Shown here piece by piece: positions 41,123 through 49,508 of a stretch of DNA of 64,000 nt. Source of the DNA: FEN-1219 sp963810755 (GTDB lineage: Bacteria; Pseudomonadota; Gammaproteobacteria; Steroidobacterales; Rariloculaceae); contig CAWEOP010000009.1 of NCBI GenBank assembly GCA_963810755.1, positions 1-64,000 on the forward strand, read 5' to 3'. Position 1 is the stretch's first letter. Each line of letters starts with the position of its first letter. A program made the position numbers and the translations under genes. The notes below the pieces were generated by a model. The model did not search any database, was not told where the DNA came from, and worked only from the letters and a program-made list of their open reading frames with translations.

Positions 41123-43367
41123 GGCGACGCTTGCGCCCGCGCGTACCCGTCTGCGACGGCTGGCTGGACTTCTGCGGCGGCGCGCCGGACTCGCGCGCAC
41201 GCGGCGCCCCTTCCTCGCCGGTGTCGAGCGGCACGAAGTCGATCTTGCGCTCGTCGACGTTCACGGCCGCGAGCCGCACGCGAAGCTTGTCGGTGAGACG
41301 ATACTTGTTGCCCGAACGCTCGCCCGCCAGCACCGTGCCGGTCGGGTCGCGGTGATAATAGTCGCGCGGCAGCGCGGTCACGTGCACGAGGCCGTCGACG
41401 TGCAATTCCGGTACGCGGACGAACAGCCCGAACGCCACCACGCTGCTCACGATCACGTCGAAGGTGTCGCCCACGTGGTCCTTCAAGAAAATGCACTTGA
41501 GCTGCTCCGCGACGTCGCGCGTCGCCTCGTCCGCACGCCGCTCGGTGCGCGACGTGTGCTCGCCGAGCTGCTCCATTTCGCCGAGTGAGTAGCGAAACCC
41601 CTTCGGGCCGCGATGCTTTTCGACCCAGCGGATCGCGCGATGCACGAGCAGATCGGGATAGCGACGGATCGGCGACGTGAAGTGCGCGTACTCTGCGAGC
41701 GCCAGGCCGAAGTGGCCGACGTTCTGCGGCTGATAACGCGCCTGCTTCAAAGATCGCAGGATTACGGTCTCGATGAGCTCGGCCTCGGGCCTGCCGGCCA
41801 CGCTCTCGATGATCCGGTTGAGCTCTTTCGGCTCGACCTTGCTCGCCGATCCCAGCTTGAACCCGAACGTCTGCAGGAAGAGTACGAGCTCCTCGAGCCG
41901 CTCTTCCTCCGGTCCTTCGTGGACGCGATACAGTCCCGGGATCTTCGCGCGTTTCATGCGCCGCGCGGACTCGACGTTCGCGGCGACCATGCATTCCTCG
42001 ATGAGCTTGTGCGTCACGAGCCGCTCGACCGGACGAACGCTCTCGACCTTGCCGCGCTCGTCGAGCTGGATCTTGTTTTCCTTGAGATGAAAGTCGATCG
42101 CGCCGCGCCGCTCTCGTCTCTCGCGGAGCGCTTCGTAGACGGCATTCAGATGCTCGAGCGCCGGCTTCAACGCGGCGTGCTTGCCGCGCGGTACCGACGA
42201 AGCGAGGATTTCGGCCGCTTCCTCGTAGGTGAGCCGCGCGTGCGAGCGCATCACGCCATCGAAGAAGCGCGAGCGCGTGACCTCGCCCTTCGTGCTCACT
42301 GCCATCTCGCAGACGAAGCAGAGCCGGTCGACGTGCGGGTTCAGCGAACAGAGCCCGTTCGAGAGCTCCTCCGGCAGCATCGGCACTACGCGATCCGGGA
42401 AATACACGGACGTGCCGCGCAGCCGCGCCTCGCGGTCGAGCGGCGTGTCGGGCTGCACATAGTGGCTAACGTCCGCGATCGCGACGAGCAGGCGCCAACC
42501 GTCACCCTGCGGCTCCGCGAACACCGCATCGTCGAAGTCGCGTGCGTCGGCACCGTCGATCGTGACGAGCGGCAGGCCTCGTAGGTCCTCGCGGCCTGCC
42601 TTCGAGCTCTCTTGCACTTCGCTCGGCAGCGCGCGCGCCTCGGCGAGCGTTTCTTCCGGCCAATCGTGCGGGATGCCGTGCGCGATCATCGCGACCTCGG
42701 TCTCGATGCCGGGTTGATCGGCGCGGCCGACGATCTCGATCACGCGGCCCACGGCGTGACTGTTCTTGGTCGGGTACTCGAGCACCTCGACACGGACGAT
42801 CTCGCTCGGCTTCGCGCCGAGGCTCTCGCCACGGCCGATCAGCACGTCGGTGCGCTCGTCGCCGTCCTCGAGCACCCAGTCGATGCCGCGCTCGCGCCGG
42901 AAGCGGCCGACGATCGTGGCCTTACCGCGCGAGAGGATCTCCACGAGGTGCCCCTCGCGGCCGCGCGGCGACTCGCTCGTGCGGACGGCGATGCGATCGC
43001 CGTCCCATAGCGTCTTCATCTCGCGGAAAGGGAGATAAACGTCTTCGCCGCCATCGTCGGGAGTGAGGAAACCGAAGCCGTCGCGATGCGCCTGAACCTT
43101 GCCTGTGACGAGGTCCAGGTGGCGCGTGAGGCAGTACTCGCGCGCGCGGTTGCACAGCAGCTGCCCGTCGCGAACCATCGCTCGCATGCGCTGCTCGAGC
43201 GCGCGCCGATGCTGGTCCGTCCGAATCTCGAAACGCGGAGCGAGCGCCTCGAGCGTCAACGGCTTACCGGCGACCTCCATGGCTTTGGAGATCTCGTCGC
43301 GGCTCGGGATTTGGTGCTCGTAACGGCGCTCTTCGGGTCGGTCGCCGTCGTTACGCTGCCGCGCCAC
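41115..43367 (-). CDS. rnr: Ribonuclease R
   Basis: 750 residues from a GTG at 43367. Domains in order: winged helix, two cold-shock domains (GKVQAHRDGFGFLTPDDGGEDVYLP), RNB catalytic domain (DGADARDFDDAVFAE with the metal-binding Asp cluster), S1 domain (DVIVSSVVAFGLFVRVPELHVDGLVH), and a basic tail (TGTRGRKRRRG). Degrades structured RNA 3' to 5'. Co-transcribed with rlmB, with overlapping ends, as in other gammaproteobacteria. Confidence 0.97.
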   Translation of the reverse strand: MARQRNDGDRPEERRYEHQIPSRDEISKAMEVAGKPLTLEALAPRFEIRTDQHRRALEQRMRAMVRDGQLLCNRAREYCLTRHLDLVTGKVQAHRDGFGFLTPDDGGEDVYLPFREMKTLWDGDRIAVRTSESPRGREGHLVEILSRGKATIVGRFRRERGIDWVLEDGDERTDVLIGRGESLGAKPSEIVRVEVLEYPTKNSHAVGRVIEIVGRADQPGIETEVAMIAHGIPHDWPEETLAEARALPSEVQESSKAGREDLRGLPLVTIDGADARDFDDAVFAEPQGDGWRLLVAIADVSHYVQPDTPLDREARLRGTSVYFPDRVVPMLPEELSNGLCSLNPHVDRLCFVCEMAVSTKGEVTRSRFFDGVMRSHARLTYEEAAEILASSVPRGKHAALKPALEHLNAVYEALRERRERRGAIDFHLKENKIQLDERGKVESVRPVERLVTHKLIEECMVAANVESARRMKRAKIPGLYRVHEGPEEERLEELVLFLQTFGFKLGSASKVEPKELNRIIESVAGRPEAELIETVILRSLKQARYQPQNVGHFGLALAEYAHFTSPIRRYPDLLVHRAIRWVEKHRGPKGFRYSLGEMEQLGEHTSRTERRADEATRDVAEQLKCIFLKDHVGDTFDVIVSSVVAFGLFVRVPELHVDGLVHVTALPRDYYHRDPTGTVLAGERSGNKYRLTDKLRVRLAAVNVDERKIDFVPLDTGEEGAPRARESGAPPQKSSQPSQTGTRGRKRRRG

Positions 43368-43459
43368 TATCGGCAGCCTCGGAGTGAGTGGCGTATCGCT
43401 GGATGCATTGCGCGCATCTTATACCGGGAGCCGGCGCCCCTGCCGCGCGCGTGCGGCGT

Positions 43460-43488
43460 TTGACACCCCCTGGGGCAGTCAGTACATT
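43460..43488 (+). promoter_or_regulatory. Strong sigma-70 promoter for tRNA-Leu
   Basis: TTGACA (43460-43465), exactly 17 bases, TACATT (43483-43488), followed by a G+C-rich discriminator CCTCGCCC. The predicted start, near 43495, is 17 bases before the tRNA. A G+C-rich discriminator is the feature that makes stable-RNA promoters sensitive to ppGpp. Confidence 0.82.
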
Positions 43489-43511
43489 CCTCGCCCTTCG
43501 CGCCCCAGCAT

Positions 43512-43598
43512 GCCCAGGTGGCGGAATTGGTAGACGCGCTGGTTTCAGGTGCCAGTGGTAGAAATACCGTGGAGGTTCAAGTCCTCTCCTGGGCACCA
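43512..43598 (+). tRNA. tRNA-Leu(CAG), CCA encoded
   Basis: Acceptor GCCCAGG (43512-43518) pairs with CCTGGGC (43588-43594), then A and CCA. The anticodon loop is TTCAGGT, so the anticodon is CAG and it reads CUG, which should be the main leucine codon in this G+C-rich genome. Long variable arm as expected for class II. It marks the border between core genes (rnr side) and the accessory block to its right. Confidence 0.97.
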
Positions 43599-43628
43599 TC
43601 ACACACGCCCCGCGGCTAATGCCTCGTC

Positions 43629-44282
43629 TCAACGCGCCACCAACAATTGCTCGACCTTCCTCGAGAGGTCGCGGTTCGCCAGTTGCTGGAGCGCGATGCG
43701 CAGGTCGGGCCGTTTGTCCAAGAAGCTGCGCAGGCTGCCAACCGGCCAACTCATGTACCGAGCGCGGCCTATGAACGCGGCGTCGACCGGCGACGGGGTG
43801 CCCGCGAGCACGAGGGCGGTGCCCACGAGATCTCCGGGCCCGAGAGTACCCACTTGCTCGCCCTGCCTGAGGACGGCGACCCGCCCCTCGATCGGGATGC
43901 AAATCTGGGCAGCCTCCTGGCCTTCGATCAACAGCTTCTCTCCGGCGGCCGCTTCCTTCCATTCACCTGCCAACGCGAGCGACAGGAACTCGCGCGGCCG
44001 CAACGAGCTGAATGCGAGCGAATGGAGCTTTGTTTCGTCCGCGGATAGCACGACGGGCCGCCGCTCCATGTAGATGCGCGCGATTTGATACAGATTGATG
44101 GCGGCGAAGACCGACCCCCAGAGGACGGGTGGCCAGAGCACAGTACCCTGCAGCAGGTAGTACGGGATGTTGGTGAATGCGGCGGCTACCGCAAACCAGC
44201 GCAACCAGAGGATGTCGCGCACCGAATACGAGACGAGCAGCAGAATGTTCGAGAAATGGACCAAGTAATCCGCAGCCGGCAT
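43629..44282 (-). CDS. Popeye-like membrane protein with cyclic-nucleotide-binding domain
   Basis: 217 residues. Two or three TM helices in the first 75 residues (YLVHFSNILLLVSYSVRDILWLRWFAVAAAFTNIPYYLLQ; VLWGSVFAAINLYQIARIYMERRPV). Then comes a jelly-roll domain like CRP (LSALAGEWKEAAAGEKLLIEG, ICIPIEGRVAVL, GTLGPGDLVGTALVLAG) without an HTH. This arrangement is the bacterial form of the Popeye-domain proteins known from animals as cAMP-binding membrane effectors. The usual phosphate-binding R-x-x-x-E-type cassette of CRP is not clear, so ligand binding is unproven. No cyclase gene is nearby. Confidence 0.8.
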   Translation of the reverse strand: MPAADYLVHFSNILLLVSYSVRDILWLRWFAVAAAFTNIPYYLLQGTVLWPPVLWGSVFAAINLYQIARIYMERRPVVLSADETKLHSLAFSSLRPREFLSLALAGEWKEAAAGEKLLIEGQEAAQICIPIEGRVAVLRQGEQVGTLGPGDLVGTALVLAGTPSPVDAAFIGRARYMSWPVGSLRSFLDKRPDLRIALQQLANRDLSRKVEQLLVAR

Positions 44283-44520
44283 GGTGGTTCCCTCCGTTCG
44301 AGATGCGGCAACTAGCGGTCGCGTTGAGCACTGCGGGGGCGCACTGAGTCCTCACTGACGCGTGGAAGCCTCTCCCGCTCAACGCACACGAACGAGCAAA
44401 GCGTCAGGGCGAGCCGCTTGCTCTGCAAGCCTGGGTGCCAAAACCCTGGTGTGCAAGAGGGTTGCGCGCAAGAAAGAAATCTCGCTGAAGAAGGTCTACC
44501 ACACCGACGGCACGCCAAAG
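44283..44520. other. Spacer without a recognised gene
   Basis: 238 bases between the Popeye-like gene and the next minus-strand gene. A plus-strand frame is open here but continues antisense through two better minus-strand genes, and no Shine-Dalgarno or recognisable motif supports it. The promoter of the Popeye-like gene should lie at the left end. I see no RNA gene or repeat. Confidence 0.5.
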
Positions 44521-44757
44521 TCAGCGCCCGGTGACCTTAGCCGCGATCGCGCGATGAGCCGCCGAGAGCCGAAGCCTGGCCCGCTCTATCTCCCGCAGCT
44601 CGCCAGGATTGGGCAATTCGCGGTCGTGCAGGTGCTGCACGACTCTTCGATAGACGGCTTCGAAGTCCTTCACGGCCTTCTCGTATTCGGCGAGCGCTTC
44701 GCTCAAATCCTCGGCGCACATCGAGGACGACACGGCTGGCATCCCAGCCGGTTCCAC
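44521..44757 (-). CDS. Small helical protein of unknown function
   Basis: 78 residues from a GTG at 44757; the ATG at 44742 would give 73. Mostly one or two amphipathic helices rich in Glu, Arg and Ala (DLSEALAEYEKAVKDFEAVYRRVVQHLHDR; LREIERARLRLSAAHRAIAAKVTGR), so it is probably a coiled-coil or small bundle. No signal peptide or TM helix. I do not recognise a family. It lies 135 bases from another unknown minus-strand gene; a transcript for both is plausible. Confidence 0.5.
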   Translation of the reverse strand: MEPAGMPAVSSSMCAEDLSEALAEYEKAVKDFEAVYRRVVQHLHDRELPNPGELREIERARLRLSAAHRAIAAKVTGR

Positions 44758-44892
44758 GAAAGAGGTCGGCAGTCGTCCGTGCAGCGGGAACAGACGTCGC
44801 GAGCTGCCAAGCCGGCCGGCCGGCGATCGTTTCTTGCAGCTGCGAAACAGAGACTGGCCTACCGCGTGGGAGGCCCGAGGCGTCCGTCGCGC

Positions 44893-45249
44893 CTATTTCT
44901 TGCGACGCTGACGCTTCCTCTTCGGCTTGGCGCTCTTGCGTCCCTTCGCGGCGGGCACGCCAGGCTCGACATATTCGGCGTACATCGCCTCGAGCTCGCG
45001 GGAGCACTGCTCGCGGGTCGTCACCGCGTCTTGGCGCGCGTGTCTCCGTACGTCCTTGCGCTCACCAAACCTAAAATCGGGCGGAGCAATCCGCGGCGGT
45101 GGGAGAGCGACGGGATCGGTCAGCGTGGGAACATCGTCGAATCCGCGGATGTATTCGTCGTACAGGGCGCAATCGTCCTGAGCGGCTTCCAAGAGTCCGG
45201 CGAACGTTTGATCCTCGAGCGCCAGCGTCGCATCGAAAACAAGAGACAT
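44893..45249 (-). CDS. Small unknown protein with basic C-terminal tail
   Basis: 118 residues from the ATG at 45249; a GTG seven codons upstream is also open. The first 45 residues are acidic and helical (FDATLALEDQTFAGLLEAAQDDCALYDEYIRGFDDV). A Pro-rich linker (ALPPPRIAPPDFRFG) and a second helix follow (REQCSRELEAMYAEYV), then a strongly basic end (GRKSAKPKRKRQRRKK) that could bind nucleic acid or membrane phosphates. I recognise no family. Whether it belongs to the glycan cluster on its right is unknown. Confidence 0.55.
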   Translation of the reverse strand: MSLVFDATLALEDQTFAGLLEAAQDDCALYDEYIRGFDDVPTLTDPVALPPPRIAPPDFRFGERKDVRRHARQDAVTTREQCSRELEAMYAEYVEPGVPAAKGRKSAKPKRKRQRRKK

Positions 45250-45416
45250 TTTTTCTATCCGTGACGCCACACCCGTGATCCCGCGGGCTCTTTACTGGCG
45301 CGGACCTCGAGCCCGCAGCCAACCCGGCCATAGTGGAACTTAGGGGGGACATCCTACGTGCGGCCCCGCGGCGTCTGCGGCGATCACGGTCACGTTTTCC
45401 GCGGATCGGCTCTCGA

Positions 45417-46514
45417 TCAGGCACTGCGCTCGGTGAGCTCGCGGTACAGCTCGAGGGTCTGCTCGATCGTCTTCTCGATGCGAAAGTGGGTGCTGATCCG
45501 CTCGCGGGCGGCCGCACCCATTCGCCGTCGCAACTCCGGGCTCTCGTAAAGGCGCCGGATCGCACCCGCAAGGGCCCGAGCATCGCGCACCGGCACGACG
45601 ATCCCGCACTCGCCATCGACCACGAGCTCCGGACTGCCGCCGCAATCCGTGACCACGGGCGCGACACGGTACGCCATCGCTTCTATCAGCGATCGCGCGA
45701 GCCCCTCGCGCTTCACCGACGGCAGCACGAACAAGTCGCAGGCTGCCACGATCGCCGACGCGTCGCGCCGATACCCCGGCAGGTGAATGCGCTCCTTCAC
45801 CGGGCTCGCGGCGATCTTCGCGCGCAGCCCCGGCGCGTCCATCTCCCCGACGAGCAACAGGTGAACTGGCCAGTCGCGGGGTAGCTGCGCTAGCGCATCG
45901 ACGAGCACCTCGACGCCCTTGCGCGGTCGATAGTTCGCGACACACACGATGACGAAAGCGCCCGCGGGAATTCCGAGCTCGCGAAGATCCTTGGGGGCAG
46001 CGCTGTACCAATCGAGGCTGTGACCCTTGTAGATGGTGATTGGGCGTTCCGGCGGCATCCGCAGCACTGCCGGTCGCATCGAGAGGAAGTAGTCACGGAT
46101 CGCGTTGCAAACGCAGACGATCCGATCGATTCGCGGATTCAGGAATCGCAGCCACGAGATCGGGCTGAAGAAGCTTACGTTGCCAACGATGCCGCGATAG
46201 GCGATCAGCTTCACCGGTAGCCCGCGCACGGCCGCAATACCGCATTCGAGCGGCCGGTTGCTGAAGACGTGCAGAACGTCGTAGCGGCCGTCGACGAGCT
46301 CGTCCCGGAGCCGCCTCGTCCCCACGCGATCGAGTAATCCTCCGAGCCGCAAGTCGAGCAGCTTTACGCCAGCTTCTGCGAGCACCGCGCGACTTTCCGC
46401 GCCCGCCGGGCAGACGACCGTGAGATCGACACCCGCGCGGTGCAGGCCGACGAACGTCGCGGTCGTAGGTCGATCCGGGTCTTCGGTGATGCAGAGCGCT
46501 TTGATCGCGGCCAC
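45417..46514 (-). CDS. GT4-family glycosyltransferase
   Basis: 365 residues from a GTG that abuts the gene upstream (one base apart). GT-B fold; the C-terminal nucleotide-sugar domain has VIVCVANYRPRKGVEVLVDALAQL, HLPGYRRD, LFVLPSVKREGLARSLIEAMAYRVAPVVTDCGGSPELV, including the E-x7-E pair of GT4. Cytoplasmic and probably membrane-associated; transfers a sugar from an activated donor in a surface-glycan pathway. The donor and acceptor are not readable from sequence. Confidence 0.88.
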   Translation of the reverse strand: MAAIKALCITEDPDRPTTATFVGLHRAGVDLTVVCPAGAESRAVLAEAGVKLLDLRLGGLLDRVGTRRLRDELVDGRYDVLHVFSNRPLECGIAAVRGLPVKLIAYRGIVGNVSFFSPISWLRFLNPRIDRIVCVCNAIRDYFLSMRPAVLRMPPERPITIYKGHSLDWYSAAPKDLRELGIPAGAFVIVCVANYRPRKGVEVLVDALAQLPRDWPVHLLLVGEMDAPGLRAKIAASPVKERIHLPGYRRDASAIVAACDLFVLPSVKREGLARSLIEAMAYRVAPVVTDCGGSPELVVDGECGIVVPVRDARALAGAIRRLYESPELRRRMGAAARERISTHFRIEKTIEQTLELYRELTERSA

Positions 46515-46515
46515 G

Positions 46516-47562
46516 TCAGCCCGTTCGACCGAGGACGGTCTCGTAAATCGCGCGGTACTTGCTCGACATCACTTCCGCGGTGAAGCGTTTCGCGAACTCC
46601 CGTCCGCGCTCGCCGAGTACCCGGCGGCGCGCGGCGTCTGCGCGCAATGCGAGGATCGCGGCGCGCAGCTGATCCACGCGGCCCGCTTCGATGAGTATGC
46701 CGTTGTCGTCGTCGTGCACGATGTCTGGAACTCCGCCGACTCGACTCGCGATCACCGGCAAGCCGCGATCCATGGCGTCGAGCAGGATGCTACCAATGCC
46801 TTCGCGGTTCGACGGCAGTACGAACATATCGAATGCGGCGAGATAGTCGCCGACATTGTTCACGAAGCCCGTGAACGTCACGTTGCTCAAACCGGCCGCA
46901 AGACCCTTGAGCATGGCCTCGTCATCGCCGCCACCGACGAGCATGAAATGCAGATCCGGATACGATCCGGCAACCGCGCGCGCCGCAGCGATGATGTATT
47001 CCTGCCCCTTCTGATCGTTGTCGAGCGCACCGACGTGCCCGATGATCAGCTTGTCCGCGTAGGACGCTCGAATGCCCGCGGAATACGCCGCGTCGACACC
47101 GAGTCCGCTGCTGCTGCTGTGCACAACCTGCACGCGGATCGCACTGTCGTACGCGCGCACGACGTCGGCGACTTGCGGCGCAACCGCGGCGACGTACGAA
47201 GCGCGCCGATACGCTTTGTGGGCCAGCCAATGCTCGCGAATCGGGTTGTTGACGCGGCGTGTAACCACGTACGGTGTGCCGCTCAGCAGCGAGCGCAAAT
47301 AGGCGCCGTAGACGCTACGGCCTTCGTGCACGTGGAGGAGGTCGACGTCCGCCGTCGCGCGCACGACGCTGAGCGACCCGCCGGATACGCGGCGCACCTC
47401 GACCGCGGCGTCCCCGAGCCGCGCCGCGAGCGGCGCGCCGCGGCGCGCGACGAGCACCTGCTCGAAGCCCTGGCTCGCGAGGCTGCGGATCAGCAGCTCC
47501 GTTTGCCGCTCTCCGCCGCGATAGCCCTTCGCTACATTGACGTGCGCTATTTTGATGGTCAT
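46516..47562 (-). CDS. GT4-family glycosyltransferase
   Basis: 348 residues. The N-terminal acceptor domain starts KIAHVNVAKGYRGGERQTELL, the GGxE motif common in GT4 enzymes. The C-terminal donor domain has IIGHVGALDNDQKGQEYIIAAARAV, VTFTGFVNNVGDYLAAFDMFVLPSNREGIGSILLDAMDRGLPVIASRVGGVPDIV. Two-gene operon with the next GT4. It is divergent from the asparagine synthetase-like gene, with 95 bases between the starts that must hold both promoters. Confidence 0.89.
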   Translation of the reverse strand: MTIKIAHVNVAKGYRGGERQTELLIRSLASQGFEQVLVARRGAPLAARLGDAAVEVRRVSGGSLSVVRATADVDLLHVHEGRSVYGAYLRSLLSGTPYVVTRRVNNPIREHWLAHKAYRRASYVAAVAPQVADVVRAYDSAIRVQVVHSSSSGLGVDAAYSAGIRASYADKLIIGHVGALDNDQKGQEYIIAAARAVAGSYPDLHFMLVGGGDDEAMLKGLAAGLSNVTFTGFVNNVGDYLAAFDMFVLPSNREGIGSILLDAMDRGLPVIASRVGGVPDIVHDDDNGILIEAGRVDQLRAAILALRADAARRRVLGERGREFAKRFTAEVMSSKYRAIYETVLGRTG

Positions 47563-47657
47563 CCATGCGGAGTCTAACCGACCGATTGCGGCGAATGAGC
47601 GGACTGCCTACAGTGCGGGCTTGATTCGATGCGCGTCGACGCGCAAGGGCGAACAAA

Positions 47658-49403
47658 GTGTGCGGCTTCGTCGGCGGAACCGAGCCGGGCTGGAACTACG
47701 CGGCAGGCCTCGACTCGATCGCACACCGCGGTCCGGATGCGAGCGCATTGCACCTCTCCGGCCCGGTGAAGGCCGGTTTCCGGCGCCTGTCGATCATCGA
47801 TCTGTCCGCAGCCGCTAACCAGCCGATGATCGCGCCAGACGGCGCGACGTGGCTCGTGTTCAACGGGGAGATCTACGGCTACCGCACGTTGCGCGCGGAG
47901 CTCGAGCGGCGCGGGCGTGCGTTTCGCACGGATTCCGACACCGAGGTGGTGCTCAACGGCTATCTCGAATGGGGCGAGGCCTTCGTTGACAAGATCGACG
48001 GGATGTTCGCCATCGCGATCTGGGACGCACGCGAGCAACGCCTGAAGCTCTATCGCGACCGGCCAGGGATCAAGCCCCTCTACTACTTCCACGACGGCCG
48101 CAAATTCGCGTTTGCGTCCGAGCTCAAAGCGATTGAGATCCTGTGTGCAAGCGAGAAGCTCGCAGTGGACGGCACGGCGCTCTACGACTTTCTGGGCTAC
48201 CGCTACGTGCCCGCACCGAAGACGCTCTACCGGCGCTGCTTCAAATTGCCGCCGGCACACTGGCTCTCGTTCGATCCCGCGACCGGGACGCTGCGCGGGC
48301 CGAAGCGCTTCTGGTCGATCCCCCTGCCCGACTCGCCGCGTCGTCCGGCACTCGAGGACGCCTGCGCCGAGCTGCGCGCGTTGATCAACTCCGCCGTCGC
48401 GGACCAGATGGTCGCCGACGTGCCGCTCGGCTTTTTTCTATCGGGCGGTATCGACTCTAGCGTCGTCGTTGCCGCGGCAGCCGAGAGCGGCCGCAAGGTG
48501 TCGACGTTCTCGATCGGCTTCGACTCGGACGCGGTGTCGGAGACGCCCTACGCGCGTGAAGTCGCGCAACTGTTCGGCACCGACCACCACGAACGGATTC
48601 TGTCACAGGCCTACGCACAGGAGCTGCTGCCGAAGCTCAAGTCGTGGTTCGACGAGCCGTTCGCCGACGAGTCCTCGATGCCGACCTATCTCGTCTCCGC
48701 CGCGGCTCGCGAGAACGTGACGGTGGTGCTCACGGGCGATGGCGGCGACGAGGTCTTCGGTGGCTATCGCACCTATCGCCGATTCGCGCGCTACGACCGC
48801 TGGCCGAGCTGGCCACGGTTCGTGGAAAACGGTGTGTTCGCCCTCCGCAGGCCCTTCCACCGCCGCCATGCGGTTGCGCGCGGTCTTGCGCTGCTCGAAA
48901 CGGCGTTCAGCGGCGGCCCGGATCTCTGGGCGCGGATCATGGGCGGAATGCCGCGTCCCGCGAAAAGCGCCTACCGTGCGGAGCTCGAGATCCCGACCGA
49001 CTACGACGACTGGTGGCACTATCGCGAGCACTGGCGCGAGGATCTGCCGATCCGCACGCGGCTTCAGGTCGTCGACTTTCACACGTTCCTGCCAGGGCTC
49101 GTGCTCACGAAGGTCGACCGCACGAGCATGGCCGTGTCGCTCGAAGCGCGAGTACCGCTGCTCGATCGGCGGATCATCGAGTTTTCGTTCGCACTCGATG
49201 AAGACCTGCGTTACTACAACGGGCTGACGAAGGGTCTATTGCGCCACGCCTATCGCGGCATCCTCCCCGACAGCATCTTGGATCGGCGCAAGAAGGGTTT
49301 CGGAATCCCGCGCTACTATCTAAAGGATGTCGGGGGCGGTCGCGCATTCCAGGAGCACGTGCTCCGCAGCCTGTTCCTCGGCAAGTCCGAAGCTGTCGGC
49401 TGA
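47658..49403 (+). CDS. AsnB-type glutamine amidotransferase/asparagine synthetase
   Basis: 581 residues from a GTG; the second residue is Cys (MCGFVGG), the Ntn nucleophile exposed after Met removal. Class II glutaminase domain at 1-190 (HRGPDAS, RRLSIIDLS, FNGEIYGY), then the synthetase domain with the PP-loop FFLSGGIDSSVV and LTGDGGDEVFGGYRTY. Length and motifs fit AsnB. Its place among glycosyltransferases and GDP-fucose genes suggests it may amidate a sugar acid in the glycan (as WbpS-like proteins are proposed to do) rather than make free asparagine. That is inference. First gene of a four-gene plus-strand run. Confidence 0.87.
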   Translation: MCGFVGGTEPGWNYAAGLDSIAHRGPDASALHLSGPVKAGFRRLSIIDLSAAANQPMIAPDGATWLVFNGEIYGYRTLRAELERRGRAFRTDSDTEVVLNGYLEWGEAFVDKIDGMFAIAIWDAREQRLKLYRDRPGIKPLYYFHDGRKFAFASELKAIEILCASEKLAVDGTALYDFLGYRYVPAPKTLYRRCFKLPPAHWLSFDPATGTLRGPKRFWSIPLPDSPRRPALEDACAELRALINSAVADQMVADVPLGFFLSGGIDSSVVVAAAAESGRKVSTFSIGFDSDAVSETPYAREVAQLFGTDHHERILSQAYAQELLPKLKSWFDEPFADESSMPTYLVSAAARENVTVVLTGDGGDEVFGGYRTYRRFARYDRWPSWPRFVENGVFALRRPFHRRHAVARGLALLETAFSGGPDLWARIMGGMPRPAKSAYRAELEIPTDYDDWWHYREHWREDLPIRTRLQVVDFHTFLPGLVLTKVDRTSMAVSLEARVPLLDRRIIEFSFALDEDLRYYNGLTKGLLRHAYRGILPDSILDRRKKGFGIPRYYLKDVGGGRAFQEHVLRSLFLGKSEAVG

Positions 49404-49508
49404 CGAAGCGGCAGCAGCGCGGCAGCTAGGAGCCGGACGCCTCGCGACGCGGTAACATGCTCGCGGCCGCGGCGGTTGCTTGCTGCGGCGGCCGAGCGAA
49501 AGGAAAGC

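Noticed and set aside
44362..45264. Plus-strand open frame of 300 codons beside the Popeye-like gene
   Set aside because: It overlaps two minus-strand frames with more protein-like composition, and its own product shows no recognisable domain or start signal. Kept only as spacer.
49460..49497. G+C-rich imperfect hairpin between the asnB-like gene and gmd as a terminator
   Set aside because: The stem needs bulges and no T run follows. The gmd Shine-Dalgarno comes straight after, so read-through is more likely.
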